Source: Ophiobolus disseminans (taxonomy: Eukaryota; Ascomycota; Dothideomycetes; Pleosporales; Phaeosphaeriaceae). Taken from it: a stretch of 64,000 bases of DNA. A program made the position numbers and the translations under genes. The notes beneath the pieces were generated by a model. The model saw only the letters and a list, made by a program, of their open reading frames with translations. It did no database searches and was not told where the DNA came from. The DNA lies in assembly GCA_010093685.1 (NCBI GenBank), contig MU006247.1, forward strand, positions 310,001 to 374,000, read 5' to 3'. This document shows, one piece after another, positions 36,545-47,900 of this stretch. Positions within the stretch are counted from its first letter, which is position 1; every line of letters begins with the position of its first letter.

Positions 36545-38114
36545 CTACAAGTCATCACCATCTACCATAGCATCCTCGTCGCTCTCCTCTTCCTCATCAA
36601 ACTTAGCTCCTGTAGTCAAGAGCTCGGCTCTCTTGACAGTAACATCCTTCTCCAGTTCTGGAAGCACCCGAAGACGCTTGCGAAAGATATCACCTATCGT
36701 GTCGTCCTTGATATAAGCCCAGTAGTGATGTGCTAGGAATCCCGCGACCCAATCCTTCAATTCCTGGTGGACCTCCAAAACAAGGCCCGAGGTTCTGTAT
36801 AGTGTGATCGCCCAGGTCAAGACGTCGGCGTTGTCCCATTGGAGGAAGTGTACCTTCTTGGCGATATGGGCGAGCATGTCGTCAAGACCTAGCTTCTCAG
36901 CTGCCTCCCAAGCAGACACACATTGTGCAACAGCTTCTTTGTTCTGTTCCTGGTCTTCTGGGTACCGGATACCGAAGGCCTCATCTGTCAGAAACTCGGC
37001 AACGAATTGAAAGTCGTCAATATTGATGTTAATCAGCTGGGGATGTCGTAGTTGCCAAATGCCTTCCTCAGTCAAGAAGAAGTACATTATTCCTGTCCTT
37101 GCATCTCGGAAATACGGACGATTCCAAAGGTCTTTCTTCAGGAAGGTGCGCATCTCGCCATGCCGGCCAACGAGTACTTGGACAAATTCCTTGCTTTCTG
37201 ACCTGTGAATTGTTAGTTTTGAACGTTGCGGAAGCAATTGATAGACGTACAGCTCGCCCTCCACAACATCAGTATCTAGATCCGAATTTTGATCGTCAAG
37301 CCTCAGACTTGTTGAAACTTGGCCAGCCGAACGCTTTGCCCGGGGTCGATTCTCCTGTTCTACTGATTGACAGTCATTGTGTTCCGGGGATGGACTTGAC
37401 CACTTTCGGCGCTTTCGTACAGGCTGATTATCGTCGACACAGGTTGGAGATGAGACTCGGGATGGTCGAGATCTCTTGGGAGTCGAATGGAAGTCGTTTT
37501 GAGCTCGAGGCCGGACGTGGACCGTGGCATGGCCATCCTCTTCCAGCGTCACCGTGGAGCTTCTTCGTCTGTGTCTTTCAATTGGTGAATAGGATGGGGT
37601 AGAGAGACTATGCGATGTAGCTTCATGGTGGTCACGGAGACTAACACGCATGGCCTGACGAAGCTCTTCATCTAATTCCTCTTCATCTTCCCATATATCT
37701 TCGGTCTCGGGGTCAGGGAGCGTGTCGTTGCCAAATTGGGTTTCCACCTCTTCTTGCCAGTGTTCAAGACCTACACCAGCTTCCATCATGAACGCAACGA
37801 TCTTGTAGGCCTGAAGCAGGTCTCTGGAATGCGTGAGCAGGTTTGCATCATCCACGGGAACAAAAGTAGATAGCTGGATCGCTGTGGCCCAGCAACTATT
37901 GCGATTAGCGGTGAACTAAAGTTCGTAATTTTTGATACACTCACAATCTATACGGCTCTGTCAAGAGAAGGACGAGTGTCATGTATGCCGTAGGCCGACT
38001 TCTCTGGATGTTAAGTGGCGCATGACTATCGTCATATACAAAACCGGGGACCGGCACCTGATCAGGGCCAGGTTCTTTGTAGAGAACATACGATCCGAGG
38101 CCGGTTCGAGACAT
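36545..38114 (-). CDS. UIM- and BTB-like-domain protein of unknown function
   Basis: The predicted length is 490 residues. Exons: 38114-37945, 37895-37251 and 37202-36545; introns of 49 and 48 nt keep frame. The ATG at 38114 (MSRTGLGSYV) is the first in a frame closed upstream by TGA. Residues about 128-145 (DEELRQAMRVSLRD preceded by acidic residues) match the ubiquitin-interacting motif consensus (acidic run, Leu, Ala, Ser). A Ser/Arg-rich disordered region follows, then from about residue 270 a BTB/POZ-like start (KEFVQVLVGRHGEMRTFLKKD) and a helical region ending in an acidic tail (EEEESDEDAMVDGDD). The BTB assignment is tentative, since the segment after the first strands is atypical. 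I do not recognise an orthologue. The combination suggests a role in ubiquitin signalling. Confidence 0.75.
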
Positions 38115-39042
38115 GATTGTCTGCCCTGGAGATGGATTCTCTACAGGTTCTTGCAGAGGCTGCTTCGTGAAGGATGCTGACTTGGTGTATGCGGATTGTG
38201 GCGGAGCGGCGTAGAGTTGTTGGATGTTGTATCAAACGGTGTAGAGATAGGTTTCATTGAGAATGGGTGAGAGTCGAGCTGCCGTCACTGAGGTCTGGCT
38301 GACAAGCCGTGCTCCAGGGTAGGGTTGCCGGTGTGAGGCCAAGGAGTTGTAACAACTCACCTCCCGCTGTCTAGCCTTGACGATCAATGGCGGATGAGAA
38401 TTCTGGTGAAGCCACTGGATGGAATTGTCTGGCGCCTGAGGTGCGCAAGACCTGGTCAGAGGAGAATGCTCAATAGGCTGTAGAGGTTATGAGGGTATGT
38501 CGAGGTTCAAAATGGAGGTTGCTGAAGATTAGAAGAGGAGAGATGATGTTGAGTAGAAAGTGTTATCATGAGCTTGGAGACAAAGCTAAATATATCCTCT
38601 CCAAGAGGCATGGGTTAGCGCCATGTGGAGGTGAAGGTGGTGGTGTCCACGGCCAGGCCAGGTGAGAGAACATGATGTGACTTGAGCGGTGCTGCCATGA
38701 CGCTGATGCAACACCACGCATCAGATGATTCATTTCATGATACCATTAACTCGATGAATACGTGACGTGTTGCACAAGATGCGCAGATGCGGAGTTGAGC
38801 TCGGTGGTTTACATAAGCGGCAGGCGCGAACCATTTGACGAATCGAAGGACATCTGGCATCAAGCTCACCACCACGATTCCACGATACACACCAGCCCCA
38901 TAAACCCGCGGCGAGAACTCGTGAACCGCACATCCAAACGTTACTCGAATACTCTAATCTCCTCGTCTGCACCCTACAATCGCGCAAACCCCCGAATTCG
39001 CGACTCACCACCCACACCGTCTACCCACACACAACCTCAGCC
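38115..39042. other. Divergent intergenic region between UIM/BTB-like gene and SEC11
   Basis: About 930 bp. A minus-strand ATG frame at about 38257 (39 codons) overlaps the leader of the neighbouring gene and could be an upstream ORF. Nothing else was recognised. Confidence 0.35.
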
Positions 39043-39692
39043 ATGCTCGGGCTCTCAGGCATGCAGCCACGGCAACTAGCCGCCCAAGTTCTCAACTTTG
39101 CGCTCGTCCTCTCAACCGCCTTCATGCTCTGGAAAGGGATCTCAGTCGTAGCAGACTCACCATCACCCATCGTCGTCGTACTGTCAGGGTCCATGGAACC
39201 CGCGTTCCAAAGAGGAGACCTGCTGTTTTTGTGGAACAGAGGGATGGACACACAAGTGGGCGAGATTGTGGTATACAATGTCAAGGGCAAGGATATCCCG
39301 ATTGTTCATCGCGTGGTGCGGAGATATGGTGGAGGGTGAGTTTACCTCTACTTGTCATACAAATCTAAGAGTGGCTCTGTATGTGGTTGAGAGGCTATAC
39401 ACGAACCGCGCAACAAAAGGGCAGAGTACCCTTACTGATGGTCACTCGCTAATACGGCTGCAGCAAAACACCCCTGCGCCTGCTCACCAAAGGTGACAAC
39501 AACATGGCAGACGACACCGAGCTCTATGCGATCAACCAATCCTTCCTAAACCGCAAGGAAGACGTCATCGGTAGCGTTCTCGGCTTCATCCCATTCGTCG
39601 GCTACGTTACAATCCTGCTGAGCGAACATCCATGGCTGAAGCAAGTCATGCTGGGGATGATGGGCTTGATGGTCGTGCTGCAGAGAGAATGA
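39043..39692 (+). CDS. sec11: Signal peptidase complex catalytic subunit Sec11
   Basis: Sec11 is the ER-membrane serine protease that removes signal peptides during translocation. It is 173 residues, as expected for the family. Exon 1 is 39043-39335 and exon 2 is 39464-39692; the 128-nt intron splits a Gly codon. An N-terminal membrane anchor spans about residues 14-36. The catalytic Ser is in VVLSGSMEPAF, the catalytic His of the eukaryotic type is in IPIVHRVV, and the conserved Asp residues are in LTKGDNNMADD. A C-terminal hydrophobic segment (VIGSVLGFIPFVGYVTILL) completes the fold. Confidence 0.95.
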
Positions 39693-40233
39693 GAGCTGGT
39701 AACGAATATTGGAACATATGCGCTGGGTGGAGCGAGTAGCTATAGTAAGGATGCGGTCCATTAGAGTCTGTGACTGTGAGGTCTGGCCGTGCTTGGAGCT
39801 TCTTCGTAGGCTCAGTTATTGCTGCGTGCATGGCATACTTATGCATCTTCGGCTCTAAGGGAGAAGATATACCCATCCTTGCCCAAATAGACCTCAACAG
39901 TCTCGCTTCACATCTCAGGAATAAAGGTATTGCACAATGTCGTGCAAATAATGTTCTCAATTTACACCTGCAATCCATCCCATGTCTCACAGCCTCAAAG
40001 TCCCCCTTTTCAACGTTCCCAGCAAAACACATCTCCACCCCATCAGCACCCACCATCACCCACCATTAATCCCTACCAATTTTCTTACCAGATACTACAC
40101 ATCTAAAGAGAACAAAAGGCCAATGTCAGGTACCCACTGCCATTCACGTCCTGCAACCTCTCAAACACCAAACCCCACACACAAATTACCCACCATCCAA
40201 GTCCCAACGAGAGCAGCAAAAAGAAAAGCAGAT
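39693..40233. other. Intergenic between SEC11 and tRNA
   Basis: Only short unsupported open frames occur on both strands. The section next to 39692 is the presumed SEC11 3' UTR. Confidence 0.4.
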
Positions 40234-40315
40234 GCAACCAGCGGGATTCGAACACGCGTCTCCGCCTCTTTCCCGAGTTGGGAAGGCGGAATGCTAACCA
40301 CTGCACTATGGTCAC
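40234..40315 (-). tRNA. tRNA-Gly(CCC) with an 11-nt intron
   Basis: Read on the minus strand, the 82 nt fold as a cloverleaf. The acceptor stem is GTGACCA/TGGTTGC with two G-T wobbles, the D arm is GTGC..GCAT with loop AGTGGTTA, the anticodon stem is CCGCC/GGCGG with loop TTCCCAA (anticodon CCC), and the T arm is GCGTG/CCCGC with loop TTCGAAT and one T-C mismatch. Eleven bases, about ACTCGGGAAAG, are inserted one base 3' of the anticodon, at the canonical tRNA intron position, and can pair with the anticodon (GGGAA with TTCCC). The B-box TTCGAATCC is intact. The base after position 72 is A, normal for the Gly discriminator. Confidence 0.88.
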
Positions 40316-41069
40316 TTGATCTGCTGTTGATGGGGGAGAGAGTGGGGTATTTGATATATATGCAACGTTGACTTCAAAGAGCAGAGAGCAAGATAGAGAG
40401 GCGGTTATTTGGTTGTGTGAATATGTGGATATGTGGTAAGGGCGGTGTTTGTTGTGCTGGACGGATAAGGGAAGGACTTCGGAACAGGGACAGGAAGGTG
40501 CGTTTGTGTATGCGGGTTGCCGCGGTGGTGAGTTCGGGGTTTATTCAAATGGGCAGGGGGGCATAAAGTGAGGGACAAGACGGTAGAATCAGGTCATTGG
40601 ATTGTATAGGATGGTGTAAGAAATGCTCGAGTTGTAGTGGCATCATGCAAGACATCATCACTTAAGGATGCGAGATACACCGAGCATGTCCAGCGCTACG
40701 CCGACAACCACCTCACACAAACATCACCTCACCAACGAACACACCGATAGTAGCAAAGCATTTTCATACCGCAAACTGACTAGTGTACATGGACTTGTGG
40801 TCATGAGCTTCGTGATGCCTACACGCGTCCGAGTCGAGGACGCCAAACATCATGAACTGCTAAAGTCATGTCCGCCGTGTGGACTGCGGCCGTCCCCTCT
40901 GAGAATGACAAAGCACAGGTATTTCGCTCCGCCGTTCGAAGATGTCCCATTCCGTTAAAAATCACAGGTTGACATAGAGAAACCGATCTGCCCAGTGGTG
41001 ACCGGGCTAGGGCGACACCATGCCCGCCGACGCTGGAGAGAGGACAAGAAGACAGGGTGAGATGCCTGT
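40316..41069. other. Intergenic upstream of tRNA and downstream of NHP6
   Basis: About 750 bp with no supported gene. The 96-codon plus-strand frame at 40668-40958 lacks any recognisable feature. The part next to 41070 is the expected 3' UTR of the NHP6 gene. Confidence 0.4.
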
Positions 41070-41545
41070 CTACTCGGACTCTTCCTCCTCCTCGTCATCT
41101 CCAGCCTTCTTCGGCCAGTTAGCGGGTGACGGCAACAGATGGGTGGGAGTCTTACTAGGTAGGCGGCCTTCTCTTCCTCGTAGCGCTTCTTGTCGGTAGC
41201 AGCCTTTGCGTCGTATGGGGCGCGCTGCTTCTCGTTGAGTGCCTTCCACTTCTCGCCGAGAAGCTTGCCGACCTCGCCTGGAGGAGGTTAGAAACGGAGA
41301 TTGTGATGGATGACCTGGACATGGACTCACCGAACTTGATACCGGGGTTGTCCTCGCGAACCTTCTCGCGCTGCTCGTTGGCGAAAAACATGTACGCGGA
41401 CAGACCACGCTTAGGCGCGTTGGGGTCTGCAAGGGTCAGTGTCGAGCTTGAAGGTGAGCACACGTGACATCTTACCCTTCTTCTTCTTGCCGCTGTCGGC
41501 CTTGGTGGCCTTGCCCTTGCCGCGCGTTACCTTCTCCTTAGGCAT
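41070..41545 (-). CDS. nhp6: Non-histone chromosomal protein 6 (HMG box)
   Basis: This small architectural chromatin protein has a single HMG box that bends DNA and assists FACT and transcription. It is 108 residues. Exons: 41545-41476, 41426-41331, 41277-41156 and 41108-41070, with introns of 47-53 nt. The basic N-terminus MPKEKVTRGKGKATKADSGK is followed by the HMG box with DPNAPKRGLSAYMFFANEQR, then VREDNPGIKFGEVGKLLGEK and WKALNEKQRAPYDAKAATDK. It ends with an acidic tail (DDEEEEESE). The last acceptor could be shifted by 3 nt, changing one Lys. Confidence 0.95.
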
Positions 41546-43852
41546 GATGTTGTTGTGTGGTGTAAACTTGGGATTGATGGTTAGATGATGGTTGAGTCGG
41601 GATGTTGAGCCGAGAGATTGTGAGGTAGAGGGTGAGGGTGAGATCAGTGGAGATTTAATAGCACAGTGTGTTTGTTTAGGGGAGCGTGCTGGGAATGACG
41701 TGCAGTGGGTGAGTGATAGGCGGTGGTGCGTGGGAGCTTTGCTATGCGCGTGCAGTGACGCGGTCGCAAAACACCACGCTAGGACGCGTCGACGCGCGAT
41801 TTGGCGGCAAGAGAAGCTGCAGAACTTACAGAAGTTGTGAAAATCGAAAAAGATCAAGTGGTTGATGGAGGCCTATTTTGCGGTCAGTATGCGCCTTGGA
41901 GCAGTTGACGGCGGCGTGATGAACGCGAACAAGAACGCGATGACGCGCAAAAGATGCAGCAATGGAGTCGCAGAATGAGCTCGTTGCGCGAATCGGGGCG
42001 GGAAAAAGCGTGCAAAAAAGGGTGGTGGTGTTGACGGATAGTGCGCGGTGACGCGACTCTGTGGTATGCAGCCGAGGACTTACGACTTTGAAATTTGGGT
42101 GGAGTTTGTATGGTGAGTCGCTGTATGGGAGGTTCTGGTGGGCGAGCGCAGTATGAGAGGGACGGGCAACGCAAGTCGACCCTTCTTGTTAGGCACGGCT
42201 GACATAAGCCCTCCAAGAGCCAGACTTGTTTTGACGCACTCGCTCCCGGCCAAAGCCCCTCTTTCTCTCGCACCATGGCTGCCCCCTCCCTTGACACCGC
42301 AATAAAGGACACCATGATTCGCACCGTTCATACTGTCTAACTGGCCGCTGCTAACACCGCGCTCTCGCTGCACGGTCTGGATGTCGCATTGTCTGCCTGG
42401 CCTTCACGGTGCTGCTTGCTGCTCTGCCCGCTTCTCTGCCCCCCCTCGGGAGCACACTTGGGGCGCATCACGGACGCGAGGCGCTGCTTGCCCTTCATTC
42501 CTGTCTGGCCCGTTTCAGATGGTTAGATTGCACGCAGTAGACACTGCTACATCATTCGTTGGCTGTACACAGGTCGGCTCTTTGACGTTATCTTAATACC
42601 GCAGCGGCTGGCTGATGTTGCTTCCGCCAGCATCATCCATCCGCCGGTTGCGCACCGCGCTGCTGGAGGGGGTGGGCCCCATCTCTGATGTTCTCGAAGC
42701 TGCCCGGTGCATGGTCCGAAGCAGCCTATTGCGCACCGTGCAGAAGTCTTTCTTGCGCCTTTCATATTCCCCCAGCGCCGCGCAACCCGTGTGATGGGAG
42801 CGGTCAACGAAGCCGCTTCCGGCGACGGAGCTTCCTCGCTGAAGGCCAAACCGAATAAGGCAGAGAGTACATATCTGCAGCAGCCGCCAAACGTAGTCGC
42901 CTCGGTGATTTGTGACAGACACAGACACACGCACATTGTTGGGAACCGGTGCTTCAATCGCGGATCAGACTTGATAGTACGAACGTCGCAAGGCACGGTG
43001 CAGCTACCCTTGATGCGCCCACGGCACGCACGACAGGCAGGCGACTTTCCATGACGCTCAGACAACGTGCGACACACTTCAAGCGCAGATGATGCCCAAC
43101 TAACCACGAGTTCACCATTTATCTGAAAGCATGATGTACGCCCGTCGTTGATATCCAGGACCGTGAATACGCAGGCAGCATACAGAGTCGGGATTACAAA
43201 TGCGCCGAGAGCCATCGCTCAGGCAACCACTGCCGTCAACAATGACGAGTGCAGTACCACAACGTCTAGATCGGCGCAACACAGGTAGCGCCATGATGGA
43301 TGCACGACGTGACAGGTATGTCTACGGATGGGAGACCTCTGCCCACGGCAACACCAGCGGTGCAGATATACCTGACGAGATTTTAGCTTTCATTCTCGGG
43401 ACCCAGACATCGCCGTCGTAAAAACAGCATAAATCAATTTTTCTTCTTCCGCTATCAAGCATCGTGAAGCTATGCACTGCGATCTCGTATTCAGACTGTA
43501 TTCCCCTTGAGCCAGGGCAGAAAGACTTAGGCAACACCAAGGCGAGATGAAAGCACGCGACCAAAGAAGAAATTTTGTGAAGAGCATGGGAAGGTGGATT
43601 GAATATGTTGCTTTGAGGTGGATTGAAGGTAAGAACTGGAGCGACTATCATGTGGCAGGAAAAGAACAACAGCGACTCGACGATATGGATATCATTCCCT
43701 CCTCGTCTTAGGTAGTCCTGGAGTCTCTCAAGAGATTTCCGGGCTGCCGTTGGCTTTGGCATAGTCCCTTGAGGACTACTAAGAAGTACTGTTCTGCTCA
43801 TCTGTGGTTGATTTTGGTTGCTTTGGTCATACTCCTTTCTACAACAACTTAT
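41546..43852. other. Gene-poor region between NHP6 and CENP-H
   Basis: About 2.3 kb. Overlapping frames on both strands at 42.5-43.2 kb (222 codons minus, 115 codons plus) are uninterrupted but have no recognisable domain and compete with each other. The segment next to 41545 is the presumed NHP6 promoter. No RNA gene or repeat was recognised. Confidence 0.4.
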
Positions 43853-44707
43853 TCATCCATCCTCCTCGTCGTCCATGACGAGTTCGGTCAGACCCTCATC
43901 CGCCGCCCAGTTGATGCCACTGCCAACAATCATCGCCGAGAGGATGCCTTTCAATGTCTTCATCCTCCGTCTCGAGAGGCTCAGTTCCTTCTCCACTGCC
44001 CTTACTTGGTCGCGCAACCGAGGGTCTTCGATGTCCTTTGCAGATTGCGCCTTCATCTCTTCTGCCAGAGCGAGCATTGTGGCGGACAGCTCGCGATTGT
44101 TGCGGTTCGCGATGATGTTCGCCTGCGTGGATGCACTGACGGCTCGCTGAGTAGTTAACAGCTTGGACGTCAACGAGCCATGCACCATCGACACGGTATC
44201 CATTTCTGTGATCATGGGCAGGATGCGCCTTACACTGATTAGCCAAATATCAAGCATGAAGGGCAGTGTAAATACTTCTCAGCATATCCAGTGCGCTCCC
44301 CTCCATGGACAGCTTTCAGCACAGGGTCCATGACCAAAACGTTGTGGGTGATGCTGTTGCGGATCTCATATTCTGCCTTGGCTTCCAGAGCCTCGCGTTG
44401 GGCAATGGTCAGCTGCACTTGTAGCTCGTCATCTGAAAGTTCAGAGAGATCAGACACGTGTGCTACAAACAAATTAGTACCCCATGTGAGCAGAGTAGTG
44501 TCTAGTAATACATGACTGTTGTGCCCTCAGCAGGCTCAGCTGTAGTTCAAGTTCGCGCAGTTGGTCGTAGAGTTGTAGGGCTAGCTTCTCGGCTTCGGAA
44601 AACGCGAACGCGTCGCTGTGGTTCGTTTGAAGCAAGTCGGCATAGTCGTTTGGATCATGCAGCTTAGTTGCCGCGTCGGCCATTTCCACATCGCCCTTGG
44701 TCGCCAT
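43853..44707 (-). CDS. Kinetochore protein CENP-H homologue
   Basis: This is the fungal CENP-H (Fta3/Mcm16-type) subunit of the constitutive centromere-associated network, linking CENP-A chromatin to the outer kinetochore. It is 252 residues, the usual length. Exons: 44707-44512, 44462-44276 and 44228-43853; introns are 49 and 47 nt. The protein is mainly helical and coiled coil (EAEKLALQLYDQLRELELQL, DDELQVQLTIAQREALEAK). The family's C-terminal signature is KTLKGILSAMIVGSGINWAA followed by an acidic end. It is divergent from ATG11, with 223 bp between start codons. Confidence 0.88.
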
Positions 44708-44930
44708 GTTGATCGCAAGGCGTTGAAAATAGCAATGCACGACTGATAAGAGTAATGCAGCTGACTGCGACCGTCCATCATGATGCACTTACGCAAGGCT
44801 CGTGCGCAGATCCCTGCGTCAAAGGCGCCTTGGCAGAACTTTGTACCTAATGCTCACACTGGGGTATAAGTCCTCCCACATCTCACCCCAGAGTCGCAAC
44901 GCTTCCCCAAGCGCGCGAGGCCAAGTCCGC

Positions 44931-47900
44931 ATGTCGCTGCAGATTGCTGTGGCTCATACGGGCCAGCGCCTCGACGCTGACCCTGTCGCCTTCAGCTCCG
45001 TCGATGCGCTCAAGCAATGGATCTCGAGGGCCTCTGAGATAGCGCCCGAGTCACAGATATTGCTGACACCGGGCGGCAAACACGTGAAGCTGCAGGCACT
45101 ACTTACAGAAGTATGAAGCCTGTCTCTACAGACCATAACACTAGCTAATGTTTCTTGTCCGTAGAAAGAGATCTTTGTCTATAGCCGCGAGTTGTCGAAC
45201 AACCCCCAGGCAGCCATATCGTCCACACCACTACCAGATGCCTTCACACCCGATGACCCACCAAACACCCTCTCGAACAATACAGACCTGCGCGCATGGC
45301 AGACGCTATTCCAGGCCCGCCGCGACTGGGCCTTCAACGTCCTCGAGAAGTCGCACTCCATGTCCCGCATCGCCTCGAAATACTTCGCCGAGCAAGCCAC
45401 AATAGAAAAGGGCACCCAGGTTGCAGTTGGGAACCACGATTCGCATATTCGAGGACTGGAGCAAAAGTGCCAAGAAGCCAAAAAGTGGTTTGATGGGGTC
45501 GAGAAGGAAGCCGCAGACAATCTCCAAGGACTGGATGCAGATTTCAGCCAGCTGGGCGGCATACCAGCGAAATCCGAGTTTGCACGTTTTCTGGCAGAGG
45601 AACTACGCTCCTCACAAGCGTCACAGAGCGCTCGCAAAAATGCCCCAAATCGGACGGTATCCCTACAAGAATTTCTGGACGTCGAGACAATCAAGAAAGC
45701 TACTGGCACCAGTAAGCGGGTTAGAGAGTCGTTCAGCAAGCGCCTGGCAGAAATGAACACACAACTAGACAAGATTGGCGCAGAGTACCATGAGCTTATG
45801 AGCGCAGTTGGTCAGAGCCAGAGCCGCTCGCTGATAGACGATTCCGAAGAACCCGTGCGCCTATACAACGAGATCGATGCAGTGGCAAAGAAAGTCGAGT
45901 CAGACTTTGAGCATGTTATGGGACTTGAAGCGAGCTCGAAGTCGGTTGCGCAAGTCTCAAAGATGGCTCTATTACATACCCGAAACTTCCTACCTGCGAT
46001 CAAAGAGTATAGCGTCGAGATGAGTGACTTGGTGCGGAGATCTGTGGAGCAGAAAAACTTTGCTATCATAAACGCCGTGGAAAGTATGCAAGGCATTAGC
46101 AGCATCGAAGCAGTCATCGCGAGTCTGAATGCTGAGCTTGACGCGGTCAGCATACCACAGGAAGGCATCACTGCGTTCGAACTGATCTCGCTCGTCGGCC
46201 GCCTGCCCTTCATATATGGTAGTCTTCTCGTGGAAGCTGTACGAAGACGAGAATGGACGGACCGGCTACAAAAGGACACTTCGTCTCTCGCCGAAGAAAT
46301 GGCAACATTTCAAGAGGAGGAAGAGCGGAGACGGAAGAAGTGGCTAAAGCCTATTGCAGAAATTGTCAACCTAGAGGCGATTCAGGGTGGAATCGTCGGA
46401 TTCGAGATGAATGTCCAACCGGAAAGGAACATTTGGCCCTCCGTGACTCGCGAGGATCTTCAAGAGTATCTTCAGATCCTGCAGGGGCTAGACTCACAAA
46501 ACTCGGACGCCGAAGCTCTTGGACAGGCCATTAAAGACCTAGACCGACCTACCAAACAACAACTCAAACGTGCGAAGAACTTCAAGATGGGCAGCGTGCA
46601 TGAGCCAGCCTTCGGCAAGGGGTCGGCACTCATGGTCCGAGGCGACGATGATGTGCGCGTGCTCAAGGAGGCAAATGTGAAATTAGAAGACGAGCTCAAA
46701 GGATCGAAAAGCCGAGTTCGAAGGCTTGAGGATCTTCTTCACCGTCAAAGTCAGTCTAGCAGACTCTCAATAGGCGGACCACCTCCCTCCTTTGGTCTCC
46801 CTAGTCCTGGCGACCCAGGTACCCCAACGATCGAAGCAGCATCACCTAAGCCTTATGAAGAGCATTCGCGGAGGTCCTCAATTTCTTCTCGACGGTTCTC
46901 CACAAATCAGGGTCAAGAAGACAAGCGACGTGTGTTCCGCCTCGAGCAGGAACTTGCAGCTGAGAAGGAGGCTCGTGCCAATCTTGAACGAGAGGCCCAG
47001 GCGCGGAGAGACGAGGACGCGGAATCTCAACGCCGTTTCGAAGAAGCCATGTCGACCAAGAACAACATTATGGAGAACATGAAGGCTCAGCAGCGGGAGT
47101 TTGCGGATGAGCGAAGGTCGCTCGAAGAAGATATCCAAGCTTACAAAACCAAGATCGAGGAGGCCGAAGATGAGCTTGATCGCGTGCTCGGTAGCAGAGA
47201 CCACGAGCGCACAGGCGTGGATGCACGCGTGCAAGAGCTTGTATCCGAACTGGAACGAGCGCGCGAAGAAGCATCCGACCACAGTAAGGATGCTGATGCA
47301 CGCATTGCGTCTCTACAGGCAGATCTCGAAGAGCGAGCGAGAAATCAAACTCAGCATGCTGAGATGCTTAGCGCCGCATTCACTCAATTATCACCTGGCA
47401 ACAATGCACCAAAAGAGCTGCCGGAACTGATGACCCAGCTCGTGGACCTAGCGGCGCGCTCGTTTGAGCATCAAAAGGAGCTTAAGCAAGCGGTTGCAAT
47501 GGCAAAGTCTGAAAACGAAAACACTCGCACACATGCTCACGAGCGTGAAACTGAATTCAAATCTCAGCTTGAGCAGCACGAGAAGGATATTGCCTCTATC
47601 CGTGAGCAGCTAGTTACAGAGAAAGCCAGGGTTGATTCAGTCAACACTGAGCTCGAGGACGAACGCGCACACCTTCATGACCTCCGCGCCAAGTTTGCTG
47701 AAGGCGAAACTGGGTCTGAGGCTCTACGAAAGCGCGCTGAAGACGAAGAGGCGAAGGTTGGGCAACTCAAGGTTGAGCTAGCCGAGAAGAACTCCCATAT
47801 CAACGGCCTGGACATCGAACTTATGCGCCTCGAGAAGAAGGTGCTGAAGTACGAAGAATTTGATTCTTCCCGTACCTCCCAGCGCTTGATCCGCGCACGA

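Noticed and set aside
37932..38180. Plus-strand 82-codon ORF
   Set aside because: Antisense to the first exon of the UIM/BTB-like gene, which has consistent splice phases and start.
42547..43215. 222-codon minus-strand ORF
   Set aside because: Begins with a hydrophobic stretch but has many Cys and Arg without pattern, and overlaps an equally open plus frame. I recognised no family.
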